Shown: positions 6,853 through 14,935 of the stretch, piece by piece
Layout of the letters: each line of letters starts with the position of its first letter
How positions within the stretch are numbered: the first letter of the stretch is position 1
Assembly (NCBI GenBank): GCA_037444075.1
Contig: JBBIND010000080.1
Location: 1-17,820, forward strand
DNA from: JBBIND01 sp037444075
Lineage (GTDB): Bacteria > Acidobacteriota > Terriglobia > Bryobacterales > Bryobacteraceae
Reading direction: 5' to 3'
Length of the DNA stretch: 17,820 bases
The notes under the pieces: generated by a model
The model's database searches: none
Seen by the model: the letters and a program-made list of their open reading frames with translations, nothing else
What the model was told of the DNA's origin: nothing
Position numbers and translations under genes: made by a program

Positions 6853-9800
6853 TCACCAACTCAGGCGCGCCGTGAGCTGCAAAGTGCGCGGTGAGTTGCT
6901 CGAGTTCTGCAGGCTGATGATGCCGTTGGTGCTGCTCGGCAGGTCCAAGCCGGGGTTGTTGAGGACCTGGAAGAAATCGATGTTCAGCCGCAGCGCCAAC
7001 CGCTCCCCGATGGGGATGGTCTTGAAGGCGGAGGCGTCCATGCCGAAGCTCCAGGGACCGGGGGCAGACTGGTTGCGCCAGGGATGCAGGTTCGTGTCCA
7101 TGGAGATGCGTTGGACCACCCCGTTGTTGAGGGTGATAAACACTGTGTTGGAATCGTAAAACTGCGCGAGCGGGTCGGTTGGGCTTCCGCCGTCCGCCGG
7201 AATGGGAATGATGGGCCTGTGCGCCGGCTGATAGTTGCTCGGTACTCCCATGATCCCATTGGGCCGCCCTTGCGCATCATGGCTGTTGATGCGATTGGCG
7301 GCGATGTAGCCGTTCCAATACAAGTAGCCGGGAATGCAGGTGCCGGAGCGGCAATCTTCGATGGGGTACTTGGTGCCGTAGATTTCGACCTTGCCCTGAG
7401 CGCCCCAATTCGTCGTGGGCAGTGACCAGTACCGTGAACGATACGTGCCCAGGCCGGCCAACTGCCAGCCTCCGATCAGTTTGTCCAGCAAACCGCTGGC
7501 GTTCCGGCCAATGGCCTTGCCGCGGCCGAATGGCAGGTCAATGAGCCAGTTCCAGCGCAGCCTGTGTTTCGGGATGCTGGTGTCACGGCGATAGTTGATG
7601 AACCGGTTCAACGCATCTATGTCGGTGGGGACGGCGCCGGGGAGGAATGTAATCGGGTCCGGGATGAGGTCATCCCGCCAGCCGTCACCGGCCACGCGGA
7701 AGGCGTTCGAGAGCACGTAGAAGAACTGGTAGCCAAAGCCCTTGCTGTGGCGGCGCTGCACTTCGAACGTCAGCCCGTTGTAGTTCGACCAGCCGGTCTT
7801 CTGGTAGCGGCGGATGTCGCCGTAGGTCGCCTTGTCGTAGCTGCGGCGGGCGACACCGGCAAACTCGCCCGTGGGCAGCGCCAGACCGGTTGTGGTGAAC
7901 CAGATGTAGTTGTTCGGAGCCTGGTTGAAATGGCGAAACTGTTCCAGGTTGAAGCCGTGATTGCCGACGTAGGACAGGCGCGCCACCACGTTTTCAAGCA
8001 CCTCGCGCTCGACCGTCAGGTTCCATTCGTGGACTCGCGTGAGGGGCTGCTGCGGGTCAAAGAAGTTCACGGTGAAGCCGCCGCGGTTGACGCTGCCGGG
8101 CCGTTTCGTGTCGATGACGCCCGAGCTGTTCACCCCGGCGATGACACTGGGCACGGAGCGCATGGCGTAGTTGGGCAAGCCGTCCGGACTCTGTGCGGCA
8201 CTCGTAAAGGAAGTGGAGAAAGTGGCCTGGAAAGGCGGGTTGGAACGCAGCGGGGCATTGAAGTTTCGCAGGGGCGGGGGATAGACGTAGAGCCCGTAAC
8301 CGGTCCTCAAAATGACCGGCCGGCGGGATTGGGAGAGCCGGTACGCCACGCCTGCGCGAGGGCCGAATCCGTAGGCGTCAGTGTAAGTGAGGTTGCGCGG
8401 CAGCCCCACTTCATCGGCGGTGAGGAACTTCACGCCGATGCGGGTGAAGGTGTTCACAATCTCGGGCGTCGTGCGGCCGAGGCGAACCAGTTCGTCAATG
8501 GAACGGCTATTGACCACGGCCCGGCGCTCCATGTCAAAACCCGTGAACAAGCCCAGGTTTTCGTGGAGCGGAGGGTGATATTCGTAGCGCATCCCCAGAT
8601 TCACCGTGAGGCGCGGGCTCAGCTTCCAGTTGTCCTGAAGATAGAAGGCCACTTCGCGGTCGCGGAAGCGGTACGTCTTCTGCGAGAAGACGGCCGAGTA
8701 GCTGGCGGCTATCCCCAGGAACAGATTGGCTGAATCATGCCCCGTGCGAGGTACTGAAGAGTAGGTGGTTCCGCTGGCGGGATCGTAGAGGCAGGTGCCG
8801 CAACTGTTGAAAGCGTGGTTGCCGGAGACGCCGCCCTGGTCCGGCAGAACGTGCATGCGCTCATTCCGCAGGCGCACTCCAAACTGAAGCTCATGCCGTC
8901 CGGCAACGCGGGTAAAATTCTGATCCCAACCGGCGATCCAGGTGCGGTTGTTGCGGCGGTTGTCCGGCTGGACGTAGTGCATGCCGAAGCCCGTGTTGCG
9001 GATATAGGGAAAGCCCTCCTCGCCGAACGGATTGGGGAGTCCGAGCGCGCCCGCCCAGTTCTTGAAGTAGTCCCCGCCGTAAAAGTCCAGATTCTCGTAG
9101 GACCATGTCACCAGCGTTTCGGTGAAGAAACTGGCGGAGATAGACCGCGTCCAGGAGAACACCGCGCTGTAGTTGACGGTGTTGCGGTAGGTGACGTTGG
9201 TCGAGTTGTCCAGGGTGGGAAAACTGGGCTCATTGCCCAGGTACTCGCGGATGTTGTCCCCGCGCGTCACGCGGACGAAGATCTGGTCGCGGTCCGAAAA
9301 GCGGTGGTCGAACCGAGTGGTCAGCGTATTATCGCTCCGGTTCTCCGGCCCCGGCGCAAAGAAGTTCGATGAGACCAGGGGATTGCGCTCCGGATGCGTG
9401 GGTGCCGGCGTGACGCTGTAGAGGTACTTCGCCAGGGGGCTCATCCGGGAGACCGGAATCTGGTTATTCGTGTACGGCGTGCGGGCCCAGCGTTCCGTGG
9501 TCGACCATGGGTCGTACAGGGTGAGGCGGCGGCCCAGGCTGTCGATCAGGCCGGAGAAATTTCCCTGGCGCATCTCCAAGGTGGGCATGGAAAGGCTGGT
9601 CGTGGCCGAAGAGCGGTTGCGGTAAGCTTCCCAGGCGGCAAAGAAGAACGTGCGGTTGCGCCCGTCGTAGATCTTTGGCAGCAGGACGGGGCCGCCCAGG
9701 GAAGCTCCCACCTCATTGCGGACGAGTTTGGGGGGCTTGGTGTAGTAATCCTGGCGGCGGCGCGCTACGCCCAACGAGTTGTTGCGGTTGGTGGCGAACA

Positions 9801-10506
9801 GCGAACCGCGGAACTGATTGCCCCCGCTCTTGGTGCTCAGGATGACGGTGGCCGGGCGGTTCACTTTGGCCGAGGAGTTGTTGGTTTCCACCTTGAATTC
9901 CTCGATGGTGTCGAGACCCGGGGGCCGCGTCTGCAGCGTACCCGTATCGCGGTTGACCAGGGCTGCTCCGTCCTGCACGTATTCCAGGGCGGCTTCGCGC
10001 AACCCGAAGGTGCGGCTGCCCTCGACACCGGGGATGGTGACGTTCACCAGGCTCGAGATGAACCGCCCGTTGAGCGGGAGCTGTTCGATGCGGACACGTT
10101 CGATGATCTGCCCCAGGGTCGGACTCTCCTGCACGGTGAGAGCGGTGACATTTCCTGCGACCGTGATTTCAGTGGCCACGGAAGCCAGGCTTAGCGTAGG
10201 ATCAACCACAGCGGTCTGCCCAACCAGCAGGGTCAGTTCGCCTTCCCACGTCTGCATCCCCGCCGCTTCAACCGTCAGCTTGTACGGGCCGATGGGCAGC
10301 GACGGCAGAATGTAGAAGCCCACCTCATTGGTAATCGTCTCGCGGGAGCCCGACGTCGGCAAATGGACCGCTGTGACTTTGGCTGAAGGGATAACCGCTC
10401 CCCCCGGGTCCCGTGCCGTGCCTTGGAGAACAGCCTGGCCGGATTGCGCCAGGAGCAAACCCGGCGCGGCCAGAAGGAAGAAGAGGATAATCACTTTGGA
10501 CTGCAT
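6853..10506 (-). CDS. TonB-dependent outer-membrane receptor, Oar-like, with N-terminal carboxypeptidase-regulatory domain
   Basis: A 1,217-residue outer-membrane transporter. It has a signal peptide with likely cleavage after Ala20 (LLLA|QSG), then a carboxypeptidase-regulatory beta-sandwich at ~24-105 (AVLQGTARDPGGAVIPSAKV, GFYILPSLPIGPYKL). A plug domain follows with ERVRIEQLPLNGR and GGNQFRGSLF. A long beta-barrel fills the rest, rich in YxY/aromatic strands and ending in a terminal Trp (LTARLSW), as expected for BAM-inserted barrels. This architecture is highly expanded in Acidobacteriota and usually imports large substrates such as oligosaccharides. I chose the ATG at 10504-10506 because it directly precedes the signal peptide and GGGG lies six bases upstream. 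A TTG 14 codons upstream is less likely. Ligand unknown. Confidence 0.92.
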   Translation of the reverse strand: MQSKVIILFFLLAAPGLLLAQSGQAVLQGTARDPGGAVIPSAKVTAVHLPTSGSRETITNEVGFYILPSLPIGPYKLTVEAAGMQTWEGELTLLVGQTAVVDPTLSLASVATEITVAGNVTALTVQESPTLGQIIERVRIEQLPLNGRFISSLVNVTIPGVEGSRTFGLREAALEYVQDGAALVNRDTGTLQTRPPGLDTIEEFKVETNNSSAKVNRPATVILSTKSGGNQFRGSLFATNRNNSLGVARRRQDYYTKPPKLVRNEVGASLGGPVLLPKIYDGRNRTFFFAAWEAYRNRSSATTSLSMPTLEMRQGNFSGLIDSLGRRLTLYDPWSTTERWARTPYTNNQIPVSRMSPLAKYLYSVTPAPTHPERNPLVSSNFFAPGPENRSDNTLTTRFDHRFSDRDQIFVRVTRGDNIREYLGNEPSFPTLDNSTNVTYRNTVNYSAVFSWTRSISASFFTETLVTWSYENLDFYGGDYFKNWAGALGLPNPFGEEGFPYIRNTGFGMHYVQPDNRRNNRTWIAGWDQNFTRVAGRHELQFGVRLRNERMHVLPDQGGVSGNHAFNSCGTCLYDPASGTTYSSVPRTGHDSANLFLGIAASYSAVFSQKTYRFRDREVAFYLQDNWKLSPRLTVNLGMRYEYHPPLHENLGLFTGFDMERRAVVNSRSIDELVRLGRTTPEIVNTFTRIGVKFLTADEVGLPRNLTYTDAYGFGPRAGVAYRLSQSRRPVILRTGYGLYVYPPPLRNFNAPLRSNPPFQATFSTSFTSAAQSPDGLPNYAMRSVPSVIAGVNSSGVIDTKRPGSVNRGGFTVNFFDPQQPLTRVHEWNLTVEREVLENVVARLSYVGNHGFNLEQFRHFNQAPNNYIWFTTTGLALPTGEFAGVARRSYDKATYGDIRRYQKTGWSNYNGLTFEVQRRHSKGFGYQFFYVLSNAFRVAGDGWRDDLIPDPITFLPGAVPTDIDALNRFINYRRDTSIPKHRLRWNWLIDLPFGRGKAIGRNASGLLDKLIGGWQLAGLGTYRSRYWSLPTTNWGAQGKVEIYGTKYPIEDCRSGTCIPGYLYWNGYIAANRINSHDAQGRPNGIMGVPSNYQPAHRPIIPIPADGGSPTDPLAQFYDSNTVFITLNNGVVQRISMDTNLHPWRNQSAPGPWSFGMDASAFKTIPIGERLALRLNIDFFQVLNNPGLDLPSSTNGIISLQNSSNSPRTLQLTARLSW

Positions 10507-10525
10507 GCAATACCCCATCAGGTCA

Positions 10526-10553
10526 ATCTTACATGGGTTTGGCAGCAACGCAA
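10526..10553 (-). promoter_or_regulatory. Possible sigma-70 promoter of the TonB-dependent receptor gene
   Basis: Minus-strand TTGCGT (10548-10553) and TAAGAT (10526-10531) are 16 bases apart, matching three and four of six consensus bases. The predicted start near 10519 would leave a leader of about 12 bases holding GGGG before the ATG. The match is moderate and could be chance. Confidence 0.3.
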
Positions 10554-10614
10554 ATGGGTGAGCATCCCGGAGCAGCGTGGAAAAGATGGACGCCGGCCTG
10601 CGTTCCCGGCCAGA

Positions 10615-12165
10615 TCACCGCCCGCGGCGCGTCGGAGCGCCGGGAGGCGCCTGCGCAGGGCTCGGGTACATCGAAGGCTGTTGCCCCGGGAAAGCGGGAG
10701 CGGGGCTCTGTCCAGGCGCCTGCGGCATGGCGCTCGGCAGCGCCCCACCCGGCGCGCTGCCTGGCAACACCGGCGCGGCGCCGGCGGCTTGGCCGCCAGC
10801 CCCCTTCTGATCTTTGCGGAAGTCGTAAATGAACTCCCACTCGTTGTACTTCGTACGGTCGTTGTAGATCTTGATCCCCTCGGCCTCGAACATGCTGGCC
10901 ACTCCGGCAATACCTCCGCCAATGCCCTGTCCTCCCGCCATAGCAGCCGGCGGTGGTCCGCCTTGCCTGGGCGTCGTCAGAAGCTGCTGGATCATCCGGA
11001 TGGCTTCATTCTGTGGCGCAGCTCCAGCTCCTCTCGCTCCGGGCTGACCCTGCGGGGAATAGGGAAACGGCACGGCGCCTCCAGCTTGCGAACTGGAGGG
11101 CGCCGTAGGGGGGGATGAGGCCGGTGGTTGAACCACCAATCTGCCGAAGGGACTGTACGGCCCTGGCAAGCCCGGAATACGCGGCTGGGGTTGCTGCCCG
11201 GGCTGAACTCCACCGAATTGCGGATTCTGGCCTGGGTAGACCTGAACTGCCTGCCCGCCGGCCGCAAGTCCCATGGGTGGCTGAGGAAACGGCGTCAAAC
11301 CCGGTTGCTGCACCGGAGCCTGCATTCCCGGTTGAAATCCTCCCGGAAGCTGATTCGGGAGGGGAGTGGGGTAGACTCCCTGCCCCGGGTAGCCCGGCAT
11401 CGCCCCCCCGGGCTGGAAGGGCGGCGGATTGCCCGCCAGTCCGGGCTGAGTGGGCTGGCCCGGTACGATGTATATCCCACCCGGCGCGGCTGGACCGCCT
11501 GGTAACGGCTCAGGCTGGAAAGGCTGTATCTGTCCCGGGTAAGGCTGCGGACCCCAAGGTGATTGCTGGCCCGGAGGAAGTTCCCCGGAACCCTGCCCCG
11601 GAGCCGGGTACGCGTAGGAGGTCAACTGTTGGTCTCCGGATTCGCCCGGCGGGGGCGGGGGACCGAACATGCCGCCTCCCGCCGGCACCGCCGGCCGGTC
11701 ACTCGCCCGGCGCTGGAGCGCACCCTCGCCCGGAAGCTGCTGGCCGGGCGCGGGGCCCGTGGAGCCGAATGCGGCGCCCTCGGTGACAAACGTGTTTTGC
11801 GATGCCGCGGCCTCCTGCTCGGGCCGCTTGTGCACCAGCGAGTTGAGGAGTACCCCATTGGCATCAATCTGGATCAGCCTCCACTCATCCTTCCCTGTCA
11901 TGGGGTCCTTGTAGCGTTTGCGCAGGAAACGGACGTCTCTGGATCCCTCCAGCTCGTCGAGATTCGCCGGATACTTGCGGTGCTTGCGGACGTATAGCTG
12001 GATGGCGCGCTGGTACTGCTCGCCCCGGTCAATCAGGGTTTGTTCTTTCAGCCGCTGCCCTTCGAAGACGACGCGCGGCAACTCCGTGTAAAGCAGGATG
12101 GCCACAGCCGCGGCCATGGCAAAAACCAGCAACAAAGCGTAACCTGATTGCCGGCTCGATCTCAT
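10615..12165 (-). CDS. Pseudopilin-like protein with long Pro/Gly/Gln-rich middle
   Basis: A 516-residue protein opening like a type II secretion pseudopilin. After a short basic leader RQSG, YALLLVFAMAAAVAILLY is a hydrophobic helix that lacks the usual Glu at +5. Then comes a GspG-like helix with YQRAIQLYVRKHRKYPANL and LRKRYKDPMTGKDEW (to ~100). Residues ~135-410 are low-complexity, with repeated PGQ, QPG and YPG units. Around 417-453 complexity returns with GVASMFEAEGIKIYNDRTKYNEWEF, followed by another Pro/Gly-rich tail. It probably sits in the inner membrane or periplasm as a part of the machine encoded by this operon. The start overlaps the upstream stop as ATGA, with AGGAG nearby. It is the last gene of the operon. 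The N-terminal assignment is likely; the exact role is not known. Confidence 0.72.
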   Translation of the reverse strand: MRSSRQSGYALLLVFAMAAAVAILLYTELPRVVFEGQRLKEQTLIDRGEQYQRAIQLYVRKHRKYPANLDELEGSRDVRFLRKRYKDPMTGKDEWRLIQIDANGVLLNSLVHKRPEQEAAASQNTFVTEGAAFGSTGPAPGQQLPGEGALQRRASDRPAVPAGGGMFGPPPPPGESGDQQLTSYAYPAPGQGSGELPPGQQSPWGPQPYPGQIQPFQPEPLPGGPAAPGGIYIVPGQPTQPGLAGNPPPFQPGGAMPGYPGQGVYPTPLPNQLPGGFQPGMQAPVQQPGLTPFPQPPMGLAAGGQAVQVYPGQNPQFGGVQPGQQPQPRIPGLPGPYSPFGRLVVQPPASSPPTAPSSSQAGGAVPFPYSPQGQPGARGAGAAPQNEAIRMIQQLLTTPRQGGPPPAAMAGGQGIGGGIAGVASMFEAEGIKIYNDRTKYNEWEFIYDFRKDQKGAGGQAAGAAPVLPGSAPGGALPSAMPQAPGQSPAPAFPGQQPSMYPSPAQAPPGAPTRRGR

Positions 12166-12866
12166 CCCGTCTCCTGTTCAATGGCAATCGTCTGCTGGTG
12201 CTGGTGGTCCAAATCTTCAATCACCGCGCTTCGATTGCCGATCCGGATGATCTTGTAACGCTTCTTGATCACGTCGCCTTCCCCCGCGATGGAAATCTCC
12301 TCACCGTCCAGGAAGAACCCGCGCGCGCGGCCTCGCCCGGCAGGATTGCTGAATCCATAGAACTTCAACGGGATGGGCGGGGGCGGCGGTTTGGCAGCGG
12401 GCTTCGAAGACTCGCTGCCCGACGGAAAAGGAGTGTTTTCCGCGACAGGCGGGGGCTTAGGCACGATCTTTGGCTCAGGTGTCTTGGGCGGAGGCGGCGC
12501 CGAAAACTCGAACAGGCTGCGTTGAATCGTGCCGACCGTGGCCGCCTGCACTTTAGCCAGTGAATTCAGTCGCAAGGTGGGGTCCATGGAAGCCGGATCC
12601 GGCCGGTCTTCCGGGCGGAGCGGCCGGAGGACGGGCCGGAATTCCTGGGTTCCTACGCCGCGCAGCCTGGCCGGCGACGGTGTCGCCGCAGCGGACTGCC
12701 CCGGCTGCGTTGCCGGCGCACGTGCGGGCGCCGCCGCAGGTGGCTGAGCCGGAGCGGGCGGGCGGCTGGTATCCTCGCCGAAGAAATTGGAGTACATCGT
12801 ATAAGCCGCCACCACAGCCAGTACGCCGAGGATCGCCAGTTTGCGCGGCTCAGCCCCGACTTTCAT
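12162..12866 (-). CDS. PilP/GspC-like membrane-anchored periplasmic protein
   Basis: The 234 residues comprise a short cytoplasmic start, one transmembrane helix (~9-27), two Pro/Ala-rich linkers (~33-65 and ~123-168), and a compact C-terminal beta domain. That domain begins with IPLKFYGFSN and continues with GFFLDGEEISIAGEGDVI and YKIIRIGNRSAVIEDL. This is the pattern of PilP and of the GspC homology region, which links the inner-membrane complex to the secretin. Unlike classical PilP there is no lipobox, so anchoring is by a helix as in GspC. The start shares ATGA with the pilO stop (12863-12866), with GGAG just upstream. Position after pilM, pilN and pilO supports the call. Confidence 0.75.
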   Translation of the reverse strand: MKVGAEPRKLAILGVLAVVAAYTMYSNFFGEDTSRPPAPAQPPAAAPARAPATQPGQSAAATPSPARLRGVGTQEFRPVLRPLRPEDRPDPASMDPTLRLNSLAKVQAATVGTIQRSLFEFSAPPPPKTPEPKIVPKPPPVAENTPFPSGSESSKPAAKPPPPPIPLKFYGFSNPAGRGRARGFFLDGEEISIAGEGDVIKKRYKIIRIGNRSAVIEDLDHQHQQTIAIEQETG

Positions 12867-13471
12867 CTCTCCGCCTCCTGGCTCACGAAGGTGTTCATCT
12901 TGAAGTTCACGTTCAGCGTACCGGGAGCTTGCTGCGGAGAAGCCTGCATCTGCTCCACAATCAGGAACCGCTCTGACCGGTCCAGCAGATTGACGAATTT
13001 CACCAGGTTCGCATAGGAACCTTCATAGTTCGCTGAGATGGTCATCATGCTCAGCGCTTCGCTGCCCTCCACCGGCTCGAAACCGAAGGCGTGTTCCTTG
13101 GGCTTGATGCCTGCCTTCCGGGCCGACTCGTCCAGTTCGGAAAGAATCGTCGAAGAGGCCGCACGCCGGTCCGTGAAATACCGCCCCATGAAGGTGTCGC
13201 CTTCCGTGCGCGCCTGCTCCACTTTTTCCACCAGCGTCTTGAGGAGAGCCTGCCTCGTCTGCCCTTGTGAGACTTGAGCGCGCAGTTCGCCCAGCCGCCG
13301 CTCCAGGTCCTCCGGCGAGCCGCCCCAGGGCTTGAACAAAAATAGAGCCGCCGCCATGTTTGCCGCCAGCAGGCAGCCGAGGATGGCGCGGACCACAACG
13401 CGCGAGTCCCGCAGCCGCCCCGACGGACGCGACTTTGACCCTCCGGCTTCGGGCTTAGAGTTCCTGCGCAT
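12863..13471 (-). CDS. pilO: PilO-like inner-membrane alignment protein
   Basis: A 202-residue bitopic protein with a basic cytoplasmic start, one transmembrane helix (~27-46, VVVRAILGCLLAANMAAAL), a coiled coil (~52-92), and a ferredoxin-like periplasmic domain. The domain carries ISANYEGSYANLVKFVNLLDRSERFLIVEQM, read in two parts around Y and LLD, which is the PilO hallmark. PilO pairs with PilN in the periplasm and contacts PilP to align the pilus or secretion machine. Its start overlaps the pilN stop by 17 bases, and its stop overlaps the next start as ATGA. No good Shine-Dalgarno is visible, which supports translational coupling. Confidence 0.85.
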   Translation of the reverse strand: MRRNSKPEAGGSKSRPSGRLRDSRVVVRAILGCLLAANMAAALFLFKPWGGSPEDLERRLGELRAQVSQGQTRQALLKTLVEKVEQARTEGDTFMGRYFTDRRAASSTILSELDESARKAGIKPKEHAFGFEPVEGSEALSMMTISANYEGSYANLVKFVNLLDRSERFLIVEQMQASPQQAPGTLNVNFKMNTFVSQEAER

Positions 13472-14027
13472 AATTCACACTCACGCGGTAACGAAACAGG
13501 GGTTCGCTTTGCGATGGCGGCAGCCAGTTGGTCACCGCCGTGGCTCCGAACTGAGGCGAAGCCTCCAGCTTCATGAGCAACTGCACCACGTGTTCCGTGC
13601 TTTGCGATGCCACTACCATATCGAGTTGCACCCGGTTGTTGCCGTCCACCTGCGGCCGGACGCTGATCAGTTTCACGTTGTGTGGCAGCACTTCCTCCAG
13701 GTCCCCGAAGATCCTCGTCCAACTGATGCCCTTGCGCGTCAGCAGCAGGTTCAGGAACACGCTCCGGTCCAGCACCTCGGCGTTCTCCGGCCGGTTCAGC
13801 ACGGCTTGCAGTTGGGCTTCCTCCGCCGCCAATTGCCGCACGCGCGCCTCGAGCCTGTCTATGGCCGCCGCTGTCTCAGCCACTTCGTCACGTTCGATCA
13901 GGATCAGCGAAACCAGCATCGCCAGCACCGCCGCCATCAGGATGCCGGCCAAGGCGCTGGCCAACAGGATCGGCCGGTGCCGCCGGAAAGGTTCGCTGGC
14001 CAAATTAACGGGAATGGCGTGCTTCAT
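13455..14027 (-). CDS. pilN: PilN-like inner-membrane protein
   Basis: This 190-residue protein begins with VNLASEPFRR, the cytoplasmic peptide that in PilN docks onto PilM. A transmembrane helix (~20-44) follows, then a coiled coil (AAAIDRLEARVRQLAAEEAQ) and a periplasmic domain with ISWTRIFGDLEEVLP and VQLDMVVASQ. The start at 14025-14027 is preferred over the long in-frame extension to 14330, because it begins right at the conserved docking peptide, overlaps the pilM stop as ATGA, and has GAGGTGGGG upstream. PilN and PilO form heterodimers in the inner membrane. Confidence 0.87.
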   Translation of the reverse strand: MKHAIPVNLASEPFRRHRPILLASALAGILMAAVLAMLVSLILIERDEVAETAAAIDRLEARVRQLAAEEAQLQAVLNRPENAEVLDRSVFLNLLLTRKGISWTRIFGDLEEVLPHNVKLISVRPQVDGNNRVQLDMVVASQSTEHVVQLLMKLEASPQFGATAVTNWLPPSQSEPLFRYRVSVNYAQEL

Positions 14028-14929
14028 GGCTGACCCCACCTCTCTGCGTTCGACTCCAGATAGCCGAGCAGGCCGGCATTGGCCTGCCCCGGTTCGCCCA
14101 GCCGCGACCGCAACGGCGCCACCGTCACGCCCAATTCCGCGGCGGCGGCTCCGGCCAATTCCGCTGACTGCTCTCCAAAGCCACACAGCACAAGTTTCTC
14201 CGCGCGCTGTTGCAGTTCGTCCTCCACATAGGCGCAGGTGGGATACAGCAAACCCATGATTTCCGCCTGGCTGAACTCCGTCAGTTCCACGCAGCGCATC
14301 AGCTTCACCCTGCGCGCCTCCGTCACGCAAAGCGTCAGCACGGCGTCTGAAAGCCGCGCCAGCACAGCGACGCCGTTTTCCTCCTGCAAGGACAGCGCCG
14401 CGAGCGTCGAGGTGGTCACCAGCCCGGGGTGGAATCCAGCGGCGCGGAAGGGAGCTTCATAGCGCGCCACGATTTCCAGCGGTGACACCGCCACCACCAC
14501 TTCCATCTGCCGCGACCGGCTTTGCCCCTGCACGTAGTAGCTCACGGCCGACGATTCCAGGTCGAAAGGAATCGTCCGCTTCAGGCGGAAACGCACCAGC
14601 GATTCCTGCTCCTGCCGCTGCGTAGGAAAGGAATCGAAATCCAGCACGGCCACGCGCGCACAGAAGTCCGGCAGGATGAGGGCCGCCGGCCGCCGGCGCC
14701 GGCCACCGTTGGCAGGCGCCAGGGCCGCTACCGCGTCGAGCAGCGCGGCGGGGCGCAGCACATTGTCCCGTATCGGGCTGAGTTGGATCACGTCCGGCTC
14801 GAGCGGGCGGTATCCGAACTCCAGCTTCTGTCCGCGGCGGGCATAGGCAATGCCCGACTGGCTGATTTCGAAGGCATGACGAGGCGGCGGATCCTCGACG
14901 AGACTTCGCCATTTGCTCCAGACGCCCAT
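14024..14929 (-). CDS. pilM: PilM-like actin-fold cytoplasmic protein
   Basis: The 301-residue soluble protein shows a PilM pattern: HAFEISQSGIAYARRG near the start (actin-fold phosphate loop region), ALILPDFCARVAVLDFD, FRLKRTIPFDLESSAVSYY, then VVVAVSPLEIVARYEAPFRAAG and a second subdomain ending in EKLVLCGFGE. PilM binds nucleotide and the N-terminal peptide of PilN on the cytoplasmic side, linking the ATPase to the inner-membrane ring. It is slightly shorter than typical PilM (about 350). It starts six bases after the gspE stop, with only a weak Shine-Dalgarno, and its stop overlaps pilN. Confidence 0.84.
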   Translation of the reverse strand: MGVWSKWRSLVEDPPPRHAFEISQSGIAYARRGQKLEFGYRPLEPDVIQLSPIRDNVLRPAALLDAVAALAPANGGRRRRPAALILPDFCARVAVLDFDSFPTQRQEQESLVRFRLKRTIPFDLESSAVSYYVQGQSRSRQMEVVVAVSPLEIVARYEAPFRAAGFHPGLVTTSTLAALSLQEENGVAVLARLSDAVLTLCVTEARRVKLMRCVELTEFSQAEIMGLLYPTCAYVEDELQQRAEKLVLCGFGEQSAELAGAAAAELGVTVAPLRSRLGEPGQANAGLLGYLESNAERWGQP

Positions 14930-14935
14930 GCTTCT

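Noticed and set aside
7564..8733. 389-codon plus-strand open frame
   Set aside because: Antisense to the receptor barrel, with no recognisable motif and no upstream ribosome binding site.
10507..10548. TTG start of the receptor gene 14 codons upstream
   Set aside because: It would put charged and polar residues before the signal peptide and would lie within the putative promoter.
10600..10614. Short inverted repeat GCCGG/CCGGC after the secretion operon
   Set aside because: Only five base pairs with no T-run; too weak to call a terminator.
14028..14330. N-terminal extension of pilN
   Set aside because: The extra residues overlap pilM in another frame, are Arg/Gly-rich and precede the conserved docking peptide. 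The ATGA start at 14027 is better supported.
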